This document shows, in pieces, positions 27,641-50,400 of a stretch of DNA of 64,000 nucleotides (position 1 is the first letter of the stretch; each line of letters begins with the position of its first letter). A program made the position numbers and the translations under genes. Source of the DNA: Paraspadella gotoi (lineage: Eukaryota; Chaetognatha); NCBI GenBank assembly GCA_051294375.1, contig CM119267.1:17526937-17590936 (forward strand), given 5' to 3'. A model generated the notes under the pieces. It had not been told where the DNA came from. It was given only the letters and a program-made list of their open reading frames with translations, and searched no databases.

Positions 27641-27898
27641 ATTAGGGTAATTCCAAATGTGCTCTTGCTCCGCCGGTACGCTGCATGCGTAGAGCAACAT
27701 CCTATCGGCCGAGTGCATTTTCGCGACGGGGTGGATCTGGGTCACCCAAAGTGGACCCTTGGCAACCTTCATAGCGGAGCAATAGAAAGTGTCGGGCGCA
27801 GAAGGTTGGACGCCGGGCATGAGAACTTGGAGGGCGGAGCTGAAGCCCAGTAGTGAGAAGAACACAGTTGCGGCTTCCGCTGCACCCGCCGTAATCAT
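27641..27898 (-). CDS. PHM-like (peptidylglycine alpha-hydroxylating monooxygenase) first coding exon, copper ligands absent
   Basis: An 86-codon exon from ATG (27898) to a possible donor AAT|gtgggg. Residues 1-22 are a hydrophobic signal peptide ending FSSA. Then comes the PHM N-terminal signature: LMPGVQP, DTFYC, KMHSADRMLLYAC. PHM makes the hydroxyglycine intermediate in C-terminal peptide amidation in the secretory pathway and uses two coppers. The family motif HHMLLxxC, whose paired histidines bind one copper, reads DRMLLYAC here, and the family's WxC cysteine reads WNY. No frameshift is present, so these look like real substitutions. The remaining exons are not found in the window. It is either a diverged, catalytically altered paralogue or a pseudogene fragment. 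Confidence 0.7.
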
Positions 27899-28029
27899 TG
27901 TGGTTGATTTAGCTGTCGGTATCTTGTGATTTATTTGAAAATCTAACCACTAACCAGTTTGAATAATTTGTATCTCCATTTTGTTTTCTTTAAATTCTTT
28001 ACCACTTTCTCTGTTTTACTATGTACGTG

Positions 28030-28124
28030 TTTCTCTGTCTCTGTCTCTCTCTTTCTCTCTCTTTCTTTCTCTTTCTCTCTCTCCCCCTCTCCTTTTCTCT
28101 CTCTTTTTCTATCTCTCTCTTTCA

Positions 28125-28171
<47 letters not shown>

Positions 28172-28172
28172 C
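28030..28172. repeat. (CT)n microsatellite
   Basis: Interrupted CT/CTTT tract. The Leu/Ser-rich and Arg/Glu-rich ORFs over it are artefacts. Confidence 0.9.
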
Positions 28173-28555
28173 AAGCAATGGGGCTTTAATGATGAATCAT
28201 GTAGAATCCTGAAAGCAGACAATAAAGGGTTCCTTCGTGTTTTGCACTCCAAAGTCCTGACGCATAACAACAAAAAAATAAAGAAGTCGTAAATGGGGCT
28301 TGTAAAATTTTGACGACGGACTGAAATATGAAGCGATGTCAGCGATGTCAGAAACGACATTGTCAATAAGGATGTCATCGAAGTAAAATGCTTCAAAATA
28401 AACGATGATGTCAACAACGATTATGTTAAATACGAAGACCTGAAGAGCGATCTTTTACTGGCGATTGGAGGTTAATGTCTTTTCTTTATGGACTTTTCTC
28501 TCTCTCTCTCTCTCTCCCTCTCTCTCTTGGTCTTCATGTCAGTTCTAATCCACTT

Positions 28556-28770
28556 NNNNNNNNNNNNNNNNNNNNNNNNNNNNNNNNNNNNNNNNNNNNN
28601 NNNNNNNNNNNNNNNNNNNNNNNNNNNNNNNNNNNNNNNNNNNNNNNNNNNNNNNNNNNNNNNNNNNNNNNNNNNNNNNNNNNNNNNNNNNNNNNNNNNN
28701 NNNNNNNNNNNNNNNNNNNNNNNNNNNNNNNNNNNNNNNNNNNNNNNNNNNNNNNNNNNNNNNNNNNNNN
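28556..28770. other. Assembly gap (215 N)
   Basis: Starts shortly after a CT tract (28497-28527). No inference about its content is possible. Confidence 0.95.
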
Positions 28771-29008
28771 CGTGACCGGAAATCACTGATGCGCTGGGCG
28801 TTACTCGATCATGACCAACCTAACCACGACGACAACGACGACGACAAAAATTTAAAAAAAAAAACTAGAAAATATCGTATTAATAAATAAAAGTCAAGAC
28901 TTAGATAAATGTCCGTATGAATTTTTCCACAAATTTTGCTCCTTCAAGAACATTCGGTCCTCAATTCAAAATTTAGCGAAAACAAATTGTTTGTCCTCGT
29001 TTTTTTCG

Positions 29009-29866
29009 TCTTCTTCTTCTTCTTCTTCTTCTTCTTCTTCTTCTTCTTCTTCTTCTTCTTCTTCTTCTTCTTCTTCTTTGTCTTTGTCTTTGTCTTTGTC
29101 GTCTTTTTCGTCGACGTCGTCTTCTTCTTCATCGACATCGACGTTATCTTCTTATTCTTCGTCTTTTTCGTCGTCATTTTCTTCTTCGCCTTCGTCGTCT
29201 TCTTTGTCATCGTCGTCGTCTTCTTCATCAACATCGTCTTTTTCTTATTCTTCGTCTTCATCTTTTTCGTCGTCATTGTCGTTTTCTTCTTCGTCTTCGT
29301 CGCAGACTTCGATATCATCTTCGTCTTCGTCGTCTTTTTCGTCATGTCGTCGTTTTCTTCCTCGTATTTGTCGTCTTCTTCATCGTCGCCTTCGTTGTCT
29401 TCTTTGTCATCGTCATATTCTTCATCGAAATCAACGTCATCTTCTTCTTCATCGACATCGATGTCGTCTTATTCTTATTCTTCGTCTTCGTCGTTGTCGT
29501 TTTCTTCTTCGTCTTCGTCGTCTTCTTTGTCATCATAGTCGTCGTCGTCGTCTTCTTCTTCTTCTTCATCGAAATCAACATCGTCTTCATCTTCATCAAC
29601 ATCGACGTCGTCTCTTCTTATTCTTTGACTTCGTCGTCTTTTTCGTCATCGTCGTCGTTTTCTTCTTCGTCGTCTCCTTCAACGTCTTCTTTTTCATCGT
29701 CGTCATCATCGTCTTCTTCATCGACATCGACGTCGTCTCTTCTTATTCTTTGTCTTCGTCGTCTTTTTTGTCGTCGTCGTCGTTTTCTTCTTCGTCTTCG
29801 TCTTCGTCGTAGACGTCGTTATCGTCAGCGTCTTCGTAGTCATCGTCGCCATCTTTGTCTCCGCCG
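29009..29866. repeat. Triplet repeat tract, (TTC)n grading into TCT/TCG/TCA mosaic, about 860 bp
   Basis: Begins as a pure TTC run of about 80 bp and continues as TCG, TCT, TCA and TTT words kept in one triplet register. It therefore stays open in several frames on both strands (poly-Ser/Phe on +, Lys/Thr/Met or Asp/Glu on -). Higher-order blocks recur (for example TCATCGACATCGACG, CTTATTCTT...TCGTCTT). No start, splice or domain evidence supports a gene. Confidence 0.85.
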
Positions 29867-35707
<5,841 letters not shown>

Positions 35708-35767
35708 ATGAAGATTACTTTCGTCTCAAATATTTCCCTTCTAATTTCGTTTATTGCGCCACTCATG
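35708..35767 (+). CDS. Candidate 20-codon signal-peptide exon
   Basis: AAACCATGA context, then exactly 20 codons (MKITFVSNISLLISFIAPLM) ending at donor ATG|gtatga. The peptide has a basic N-terminus and hydrophobic core, as in a secretory signal, and such short first exons are common in neuropeptide and secreted-protein genes. No acceptor exon was identified, so chance is possible. Confidence 0.2.
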
Positions 35768-39266
<3,499 letters not shown>

Positions 39267-39271
39267 GAGCC

Positions 39272-42200
39272 ATGATGACGACGACGACGACGACGACCTA
39301 CATCCCCAAAATCGGATCCAACGACAGCGCCGCCAACGGCGCCGGGAACGCCGCCTTTTTCCTCGACTTTTTCGGCGCCGGAAACTTTTCCGAAGCTGGC
39401 GGCGTCGGCGTCGGCGTCGGCTTGGACTCGTCGGCGGAAACCGTCGACGACCGAAACCGAATCCTCATCGCGATCGTTCTCTCGCTCATTGACGCCGTCA
39501 CAGTTGTCGGTAAGAACCCGGTCACTATTTGATAATGACGATGATGATGATAACGATGATAATGATAAACTCGACGCGGATGCCGATGAAGATGATGATG
39601 ATTGCGACGATAATGCTGACGACTTCGTCGTACGGTTTTCACCGACGTTGCGATTAAGGAAATTGATGATGTAAAAAGTTAAAGTTAAAGTCGTTAAAGT
39701 GCATACGTTGTTCCCATAGTTGTTGTTGTTGTTGTTGTCGTCTTTCCTCCCTCCGCTGTTTCGCCATCTTTTTTCGCTTATTGTTTTGTCATTTTTCGCT
39801 CCTCTTTTTTTTTCCAGACCGTTTCGNNNNNNNNNNNNNNNNNNNNNNNNNCAGCTCTGAAATGGATAATTCAAGTCTTAATCGGGCGATCTTATTGTTG
39901 GTTTTGTTTGTTTGTCTTTTTATCTAAATATAGCAATTTAATTATAATTTGAATATTGCGGTCCTTGCGCCCATCTTATTATTAAATGTAGTAAAGTTCC
40001 GCGTTCGAGTTTTCTTCCATTACTAAGTTTTTTAGGTAACTGTTTTTCTTTTGGTTTCTCCAAATTCGGGGTAAATTGTGCATTGGCTCTCTCTCTCTCG
40101 TTGCTGCTCTCTCTCTCTACTCTCTCTCGCTCGCTCTCTCTCTCTCATCGTCTTTCTCTTCGTCTCTCAGTCTCTCTCTCTCTGCTCTCTCTCTCGTCTC
40201 ATCATTCTCTCTCTGTTCTCTCTCTCGTGAAACCTGGGAGGAAGAAAAAAAAAAAAAAAAAAACCAAATTATGGGCAGATTATACTTTCAATTTGTTTTT
40301 ATAGCCAAGAGAAAATTGGAATCCGGCTGAGCAATGGGAGACGCTGAAACGTGTCTGGAAAAAAAAAAAACAAAACAAAAGAAAGGGGGAGAGCGAATAT
40401 AAATGACAAAGAAACACAGATGAAGCGAGAAATAAAGATGGCGGAAAAACTAACAGTAGCGGAGGATGGAGGGAAAGACCGACAACAACTCAAAACAAGC
40501 AACAACCTATTGGGAAGCATTAAACGTATGGCGCAACATTTACCGGACTTTATTAACTTTAATCGTTGTTTACATACATCAATTATTCCACTTAATCCGC
40601 CCAGACGCTCGGTGTAAAAAGTACCGTGACGAATCGACGGCGAAGTCGTCAGCATTATGCCGTCCTCAATCATTCATTCATCCGATGCTTTCATGATCGC
40701 GGCATATGCCCACGCTGGTGTGCGAGTTTATATATGCAATTATCTCGCATCGTTGATCCGATACATCTCAAATCTGTACATTATTCAATAGTGACCCGGT
40801 TCTTTCTTTCGCGACGACAACTGGTGGACGCGGACCACGCCGAGACCGCAGTATGTCATCCGACGGCGTCAATGAGCGAGAGTAACGAAATCCGCTGATG
40901 AGGATTCGGGATCGCGGAGTTTCGGTTGCGTTCGAGGACGCCAGGGTTTCACATGCCTCGTGTGCCGACGAGCTTCAAGCCGAGGACCGGGAGACGCACG
41001 ATGTATCAAGAAGGTACTCGAGACGTCACCGCGCAAGCCGCTAGCGAGAAGATCGAATAAAAGTTACCAAGAAAAGACAGCGAAGAGGGCGACAAGGCAC
41101 GCCACGCGTGCGAAAGTCGAGGGAAATAAAAGGCGGGCGGCGTTTGCCCGGCGCCGTTGGTCGGCGCTGGCGTTGGATCCGATTTGGGAATGTAGGTCGT
41201 GTCGTCGTCGTCAGTCGTCATCATGGCTTTTCCTGTGGGAAGTAAATAGAGAGCAGAGAATTTTTGGATATTGGGGAAGAGAGGTTGAGAAGAGCATAGA
41301 GAGAGAGAGAGAGAGAGAGATAGAGAGAGAGAGACAGAGAGAGAGAGCCAATGCAATTTACCCGATTTGGAAACCGAAAGAAAAACAGTTACCTTAAAAA
41401 ACCTAGTAAGGAAAATAACTCGAACGCGAACTTTACTACATAATAATAAGATGGCGCAAGGACCGAATATTCAAATTATAATAAATTCTATTTTAGATAA
41501 AAACAAACAAACAAACCAACAATAAGATCGCATTAAGACTGAATTATCCATTTCAGGGAGAAAGTCATTGAGAAGTCGGAAAATTATTTTTCTACAAACA
41601 CCAAACGAAATGACGGAGTGAAAAACCGTTATGCAAACATAACGAGTCGAGAGAAAAACAAAGTTTGTGACGCGAATCACTTTTGAGAATTGAATTTGTG
41701 AATCGAGAGAAGAAAAGACGTGAAGTGAATTAGGAGGAGAAAAAGTTTGTTGATGGAAGATTAAAGTTAAAATGTGAATCGGATGTTTAACAGAAGAAAG
41801 AAAGAAAGAANNNNNNNNNNNNNNNNNNNNNNNNNNNNNNNNNNNNNNNNNNNNNNNNNNNNNNNNNNNNNNNNNNNNNNNNNNNNNNNNNNNNNNNNNN
41901 NNNNNNNNNNNNNNNNNNNNNNNNNNNNNNNNNNNNNNNNNNNNNNNNNNNNNNNNNNNNNNNNNNNNNNNNNNNNNNNNNNNNNNNNNNNNNNNNNNNN
42001 NNNNNNNNNNNNNNNNNNNNNNNNNNNNNNNNNNNNNNNNNNNNNNNNNNNNNNNNNNNNNNNNNNNNNNNNNNNNNNNNNNNNNNNNNNNNNNNNNNNN
42101 NNNNNNNNNNNNNNNNNNNNNNNNNNNNNNNNNNNNNNNNNNNNNNNNNNNNNNNNNNNNNNNNNNNNNNNNNNNNNNNNNNNNNNNNNNNNNNNNNNNN

Positions 42201-43561
42201 NNNNNNNNNNNNNNNNNNNNNNNNNNNNNNNNNNNNNNNNNNNNNNNNNNNNNNNNNNNNNNNNNNNNNNNGGGGGGGGGGGAGAGGGGAAATGATTTTC
42301 GAAATCGTTTGTCTACGAACGAAACTGCTGAAGCAAAGAGTCGGAGATCAGGACCTGTCTCTGCGTTTCTTAGAATTTTCATTTGCCTTTAGTCCGATCC
42401 ATGGCATGGAATGGCATGGCTCTTTTCACGTTACGGTGTAATGCGTAATAAAGAGAATTACTATGATATCTGAGTAAATGAAGACGTGAATAGAAATGCA
42501 TCTTTAGGCCGCTTTGAAATGAGCCGCGACATGTCGTTAAGAGCGCTGTCGTCTGTGTCGGCGGCGGCGGCGGCGGCGGCGGCTGCGAGGGCGGCAGCGT
42601 CAGCGGCGAACGTAATTCGGTAGGCGTTTCCTCTTAAATTTTCCCACCCGTTTCAAATTGAAAAGACGCGAACATTTTTAAAATGCAAAGAAGCGTCTGG
42701 GTAAGACGCTTGTCTGGTTGATATATAAAGGCAGAGAAGCGTAAGAATTCTGCAGCGTGGGCCTTTTTTTTTTTTTTTTTTTTTTTTTTGACACTAAATA
42801 TTAAACGAAAATCCTTTAAAAAATGGGAAAAAAGGTAAAAATTTAAAAAAATTAAACGAGAAAGAATCGAGGCGGCAAGAAGTGGGAAAAAAAAGATGCG
42901 GGGAAAAGGTTATTATAAAAATGGGAAGGAAGATCTAACGAAGACGCCAACGGAAAAATATTAACAGTTTTAGAGAAGCGAAATAATGTGATAGGAAAAG
43001 ATTGATCGCCGTTGAAAGAGAAGATTCGAAATTAGTGAGGGAGAACATATTTATTGGCGTAGAAAATGAGATTTCTTTTTTGTTATTGTTTTTTTACGCT
43101 TGAATAATTTAGATCGTCTTTTATTGCTAGTTTCTCCTCAAGTCTTGGGGTACAACTGACTGAGTCTCATTATACTTCTCCAGAGATGAAATTTGTCAAA
43201 AGATTGATGATTAATACATAAATAACATAGTAAATCGACATTTCCCTTTTGTTTAAAACTTCTCCGTCCATCCCCAATCAGGAAACGTGATGGTCTGCCT
43301 AGCCGTCTACCACGAGCGCAAATTGCAAAACCTCTTCAATTTTTTCTTGGTTTCGTTGGCGCTCTGCGATCTCTTGCTCTCGCTGCTCGTTATGCCGATG
43401 GGCGTCGTCGTCAACTACATAGGTGAGCCCTTGGTTTCGGCTTTGTTGTTGGTTGTTGTGAGAAAATTATTTTTTTTGTGTATTGATGATCGTCTTTACA
43501 ACGAATTGTATGTCACTAACGTTCGCTCTCTCTATTTCTCTATTGTCTCTCTCTTCTCTCT

Positions 43562-43613
<52 letters not shown>

Positions 43614-44203
43614 CTTCCTCATCAGGTCGAAATTTAATCAAGCGAAGTTCTCTGTTGTACGATCGTTGATTTCCCCTGATTCCCCCACGTGAACCATTTC
43701 CTTGTCTCGGTTTTCTCGCCCTTTCTTCCTGTCTCTGTCTCGTAGATTTTCTGTCTCGCTCTCTCTCCTCTCTCTCCTCTCTCTCCTCTCTCTGCTCTCT
43801 CTCTTCTCTCTCTTCTACTCTTTTGAAGCGGCCTCAGTACCTCAATCTCTCTTATATCTGCAAAATGACCTACGGCTCGCTTTTCTTCAGCACATGCAAA
43901 TCGCAACCACCCGACTTGTCAATGTCGATTTTTGGTCTCTCCTTGCTCCAATTTTCTCATTTCACTCCTCTCTCTCTTCTCTCTCTCTCTTTCTCGTCAT
44001 CTCTCTCTCTCCTCCTCTCCTCTCTCTCTCTCTCTCTTCTATATATATATTATATTATATATATCTCTCTCTCATCGCCTCTCTCTCTTCCCATCTCACA
44101 AAGGAAACCCCACATCGTACCCAGAGATATTCCCATTTCCCGCCATCACNNNNNNNNNNNNNNNNNNNNNNNNNACTCTCTGCTCTACTCTCTCTCTCTC
44201 TCG

Positions 44204-44267
<64 letters not shown>

Positions 44268-44391
44268 ATCAGTCGATATTTTAATCAACAACAGTTCTGT
44301 TTACATATGACTTCGTGAACCATTCCTAGACACGCTTGTGTTGTTCTCGCCTTCTTTGTCATCTGTTCTCGTAGATTTCTGTCTCTGCCTC

Positions 44392-44432
<41 letters not shown>

Positions 44433-47400
44433 CTCTCTCTCTCTGTCTCTCTCTCTCTTCCTCATTCTCTCCGCTTTTCTCTTTCATCACGAAAAATATT
44501 TTTATCCTTGAGGAAAAGGATTGAAATCTGGTGAGGATTTATGAAGATGGGAGCGATAGAGAGATGGAAACTCCTCTCTCTCTCTCTCTCTCATCCTCAT
44601 CTCTCTCCTCTCTCTCTCTCTCTTCACTTTCTCTCATCTCTCTCTCTCGCTTCCTCTCCTCTCTCTCCTCTCTCTCTCTCTCTCTGCTCTCTCTCTTCTC
44701 TCTCTTCTATCTTCTTCGTTTGAGCGGCCGTCGTACCTCAATTCTCTTATATCTGCAAAATGCTACGGCTCGCTTTCTTCAGCACATGAATCGCCAACCA
44801 CCGATGTCAATGTCATTTGTCCTTGCCATTCTTCCTCCTCTTCTTTTCTCTCTTCTTCTCTCTCATCTCCTCTCCTCTCTCTCTCTCTCTTCTCATTTAT
44901 TATATCTCTCTCGTCATCTCTCTCTCTCTCTTCCCATCTCACAAAGGAAACGCCCACATGTACCCAGAGAATATTTCCCATTCCGCCAATGGTCTGCGTG
45001 TTTTGGTTTTCCTTCGACTTCTCTGCTGCACCGATCCAGTCATCCACCTCTGCATCATCTCCGTCGACAGTTGCAGGCGGAGAGAGGAGAGGGGACGAGA
45101 GAGGGGAGAGGGAGTGGGGAGAAGAGGCGAAGGAAAAAGCATTTGGGGAGAGCGATGGAAGGGCGAGGAAAGAGAGGACAGGAAGAAGGAAGTAGGAAAG
45201 GTTAGCATAGGGATGCGGAAAGAGAAGTGAAAGGAAGAGGGAGAGGTGAGAGGAAAGTGCGAGTGGTGAATATGCTTGATAGCTGTAAAATGATTAATGT
45301 CTGACGACTGCGTCGAAGACAGAAAAACCATGGTAAAAATACAGACCTCATATGCGACGTCTTACTTCGGAAAAAAAAATTAAATGAGTTGTTAGTAGTA
45401 GAAAGGACGAAATAAAAAAATGAAGATGCGAATAGCACCGCACCCTGAACCTGGATTCATCTGCAATTTAATGAGTGCAGATACTATTCCAAAAAACCAT
45501 TATATATGAAAGTAATATTAACGTTTTATGTGAGATTTGTAGAAACCTATAACGTCTCCTACAAAGCACTTAACATAAATTATATCCTCTTCAGTTTTTC
45601 TTAACTTATGCAATGCCCGATTCCATGTCTTGACAACCATTCTGAAGTAGAGCCGACGAGAGTTCGATTCCTCGTTGACTTGAGCGACCATTAATCTCCA
45701 TAAATCTCGAACTTCACCCAAAAAACGTTCATGAGTTTTTTAGAAAGAGACGGACAAGAGGAATTTTTCCGGCTGAAAAAAGAGGAACTAATTGAGACAG
45801 AGAGTTGAGACTTTGACCAGTGGAGATTCTTGCGTCTACCAGATGTGGAGAGTTAAGTTACGTTTTTGTAAGCTTTTTTTTAACGAGATAACAAGCGAAA
45901 TCTGTCTGAAAGAAATATAGAATTGTTTATCAGTGTCAAACAAGAAAAAAAATTTATGGACATTTAATTTACTAGTTCAAGATGACTTCTCCCAAAATAG
46001 AGATTGCACCTTTCAATTGTATACCAAACTTATGATAGATTCAATTAAAATCAAGTTATACGAATCATTATTTCGATTTATTTTATATCAAGGCGCATCT
46101 TGAAGCGTGACTTCACAAAGCACTCCATTCAAGTTTCTTTCTTTTTACATTTTATTTTTCATTGACTCATTGACTCCCCTCCTCGAGTATCTAATTACAA
46201 TCAAATCCGCGAGCGGATAAGTTACGTAAAAAAAAGCACGAAAAAAACTTGTCTTTTTTCTTTCACCGGTTGTTCATCGATGCCCGCGACGAGAAATCCA
46301 GTCTAAAATTCCCTCGACGATTGCGAAAAAGGAGAAGCGGAGGGAAATGGAGGCGTGTTGCGGCCTGGAAGAGAAGCGGCATAAGTGCTCGGTATTGAGA
46401 AGCGGAAAGAGGAAATACGGGTATGCTGAATCGATAGGTAGTCTCAAAAAATATTGTGTAGAAACGGAAAAACCAAGTTCGAGATTTGGTGGAAATGACT
46501 TTAAAAGTAGCAATATACACAATAGAAATGAAAAGATGGAAAAAAATACCATTTAAATGAAAGTTGTGTTGGTAGTTCTAAGAGTGAAGAAAAAAAACAC
46601 AATACAAGAAATAGGCGGTTGATAAAGCGAAAACAACACGAGAAGCGCGGAAATGGAATTTAAACCGAGGAATGTCGAAAAATGGAGTCGCGGGTTAAAA
46701 CGAAAACATTAAAAAAGCTGCAAAAATTCTGGATTAAGAAAAAGGCGAAAGGGGAAAGAGTACAGATAGAAGAAAAGGTCAAGGAGTGGAAAATAAAAAA
46801 AAGCACGATATCGGGAAATGCCAAAGACCGCCCAAAAACGAACAAATAAAATGAGGGTCAGAAAGATGAGATGAGAGAGAGAGAGACGCAGAGAGACACT
46901 GACAGCAAGATCTGAGAGCACGCACGAGAGAGAATCAAGGAGAGAGAGGAGAGAGAGAGCAAGAACGGCTTGAGAGTTGTTAAAATCTATAAACTCATAC
47001 ACAACATAAAAATTATCACAATTTAATTTAATATAAATAAGCTATTCTTGCACACTGTACTTGTGTGTGTTTTAAGATATTATCGATAGCATGGTCCCTG
47101 CCAAGTTTTCAATCAAGACTCTCTCAGCCAGTCCCGTTCTTATCTTGGAATAGAGCGATGGAAGCCTTACAACACACCTCTGCAAAAGTCAGAGCGGAGA
47201 TAGGCCTGCTTTGAATGAAATGCATTATTTTTCATATTGCGTTTGTATTCAATTTCATAATGTCTTGAATGACGCCGTTTGAGATTAAAAGAATTGAATA
47301 ATTTAAATAATTAATTTTTTAAAAAAATTTTAAGGATGGAAATAACGTGAGATGGGGAAATAGAGGCGAGAAAAACAAAAAAAAAGGGTTAAGGAACCAG

Positions 47401-50400
47401 CTAACAGTGAACATAATCACAGATGCACGTCGTGAAGGATGAATAAAAAAGAGCATTGAAGTAAGAAAAAAAAGTAAACCGAGATGATCGGCGTGAGATG
47501 TTAGCAATTAAAGAAAGTTTGGAGAACTTAGAAATTCAATAGAAGCAAAGCGTAGCATATAAAACAGCAAAAGAACAAGTGAAGAAGTTTTTGGAAAAAA
47601 AAATGCTGTGCTCTCCCTGCCCCACTAGTACCCAAAATGAATCCTAAGTGCCCAATCTGCCCATCTGCGCCAACTGCCGATTTTTATTGATCTACCAACC
47701 AACAAGTGCGCAAACTCCCGCTTGCCAAAGGCGAACTCGATTTTTTGTTTTTTTTTTGGCTAGCTAAACAGATTAAAAGGGACAAAGATTAACGAAGTAA
47801 AACAACACAAGGAGAGTAAAGCGAAAAGTCATCCGAAAAAAGATGAACAAGAAAACAGACATAAAACCCAACGGCCCTTTTATAGCTCCTGGAAGCAGCT
47901 TTCCCTCTTTGTTTCTCTTCTCCGTCTTTCTCTAATCAAAAGCAAGATCACCAATCTTTCTCGGCTTGGTTAATCTATCGTACTTTGAACCATAATAAAG
48001 GTCCTATCTCTCTCTTTTTTATTCTCGCCAATGTCCAATACACATTTATATCACTTCAAAGTAATAAATATTATCTGACTAACAATCATTACATTCAAGA
48101 ATAATAGCCATCAACTGCCCTCTACAATGAGTTGGGAAACTTTTAAACAATTGTACTAAACGTTTTGAAACCTATTTAAATTTTAATCATTCTACCGTAT
48201 TAAAAAAGCTATATAAAAAATATATATAGAAAAACCTGTCAGGCTTAGGAACACGGAAAAACCGATTTATAGTTTTACACGTATTGTAATAAACTATAGA
48301 TGATCTAACTACTCAAATTAATTTTGCCGCACCGTCTTTTCAGTTCTACATGTAATTTCTTGTATCAAAGGTTCCAAGTTTTTGGGTTAATCTTTTCATG
48401 CTTCATAACAAAATTCAAAGATGATTAAATGTTACGTTCGCTAATGAAAACATACGCCGAAACATTATGAGCAACGCACCAACTGAAAAGAATGTTAAGT
48501 CAAATACAAATCAAATCGTTTAAAAAACATTCTGATGAGTGAGATACGTACCCGGCCGAAACACATTGGCGTATTTCATTCAAAAAAAATGAGCCAAGAA
48601 AATAAGAGAAAGGAATTTCGAAGATTGTGAATCCCGGTTGTTGCTTTTTGTCATCTTCCTGATTTATTTTTAAATCTTTCTTTAAAAGGTCACAAAGTTG
48701 GAAACAAGTTAATTGAGACTTTAATAAAAATGAGAAGTTGTTAATAAATATTCGAAACAATGTTACTCTCAACTTGGATAGAGAAAGATAGAAAAATATT
48801 CGCTATGCCAATAGGATCCAATTTATGCCGCAAATGATGGTACCAAAAATATCCAAACTAGACGGTTTCGAAAGAATAGAAAATCCATTGACGAATATAT
48901 ATTGATACTGGAATAGTTAAATACTGCTGCTTAAAATGTATCAAAGTTATCAATGAGCGAAAGTTAAAGGCACAGCTGACGTAAATTTTTTTTAAAAAGT
49001 ACCTGGCAGGAGCGCACCCAACTGCCAAACGGTCCAATCAACATTGGATAAAATCCAACCAGTATTTGGGAATAGCGAAGCCAAAATGAACCAAGATCGA
49101 GTAAAAAATATGGCAGTTGTAATTTGGGGATATCTTTGAATTAAAGTAAACTTCGGAATGTTCGAAAATGAAATGATGGCCGGCGTTAGTTAGAAAGCAA
49201 ACCTACTAGTGCCAGTTATGGAGTGATAGACCTGACCAATAGAAATGTTTTATTTGCGGTTCAAATTTAAAATAATAAATATAAATGAAAAAAACTATTC
49301 TTTATTATGCTTCAGGACGCTCCCTTATCGAGTTTCTAAACCTTTCAAGGAATTAAAAAAAAAAACCTGAAAATTTAAAAAAAAAATGTAATTAGTTATG
49401 AGCATCTGAGCAAGTAGGTAAAAAGGATAAAATTAAAAAAGTTCTTATACGTATCTACAACTTCGTACATTGTACCTGCTCTTTAGTTGTAGTTTTTTCT
49501 ATTGAGAATTGCTCTCTATAATGAGTCCAAACAACATTGAGATTATAGAGCGAGCACCCACATCACCTTGAAAATATTATATTTTACACTTGACTTTTGC
49601 TATAAAACACAAATGTTACTTTCGATTTTAAATCACAGTTTGCGCTAACCTAGCGGGCAATCAGTCATGGCGATTGAAAACGACGAGGTAACCAACCGTT
49701 AGTATAGTAACACCCGGACGTGACCGCGCGATGGATGCGGTTTTAACGCTGGCGCTCAGTTGAGAGAGAGCTGACCGCCGAGTCGTCGTCAAGACGAATA
49801 GAGGGATGTTGAAAATCTGTGGCAGTGAGACAAATGAAGCCGTTCATCACCCGCTGGCTCGTCGAAAGCCTTTGAGAAAAAATATATTTATATATTATAC
49901 ATATTTATATAATATATGTTATATTTGTTTGTACCAATTTCATATCCTTTTTAATTAGTGGTTCTAATTTGACGACTCTACGTCTCTTTATGCAATTTAA
50001 ACAAAAAAAATGGAGAAAAAAATATGAAATTATCGTAGTATTAAATAAGTTCAACAATATAATGTCCTTCTCATTACTTATTTACCCCATTGTTTCGACC
50101 AATTACATTGACCGTAAGACCAACATATGTAGCGCAGACACCGAGGAGAACTGCGTTGACCGGGTCGATTAGAATCTCTCCCAGTTTGGCGGAATCGGCG
50201 CTATTGCAACCAGTTTCCATCGTTTCCTAATTTCCCATCCGTTTCAAAAGTCATTTGGGATAATTAAGTATAATTTTTCCTAAAAGGTTTGTTTTTTGTT
50301 GCAAATTTTCGAATGATTTATAATTTTCCTATTTTTTTTAAACATTTGATCTTCTTTAAAAATTTTAAAACGATGTAAATGTATATCATAAAATTTATCC

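Noticed and set aside
28991-29812. 273-codon Ser-rich ORF (and overlapping Lys/Thr/Met and Asp/Glu ORFs)
   Set aside because: Produced by the triplet-phased simple repeat. Several frames on both strands are open at once, and there is no domain, splice or start evidence.
41006-41356. Antisense ORF beginning in a CT tract with MMTTDDDDTTYIPK
   Set aside because: It is the noisy inverted copy of GPCR exon 1, not a separate gene.
42519-42623. 34-codon ORF with nine alanines in GPCR intron 1
   Set aside because: A GCG triplet repeat explains it. The possible donor gtaggc is weak and there is no reason to insert it between exons 1 and 2.
45640-45690. tRNA-like AGTTCGATTCCTCG segment
   Set aside because: Looks like a T-arm on the + strand, but no matching acceptor, D or anticodon arms could be drawn in either copy.
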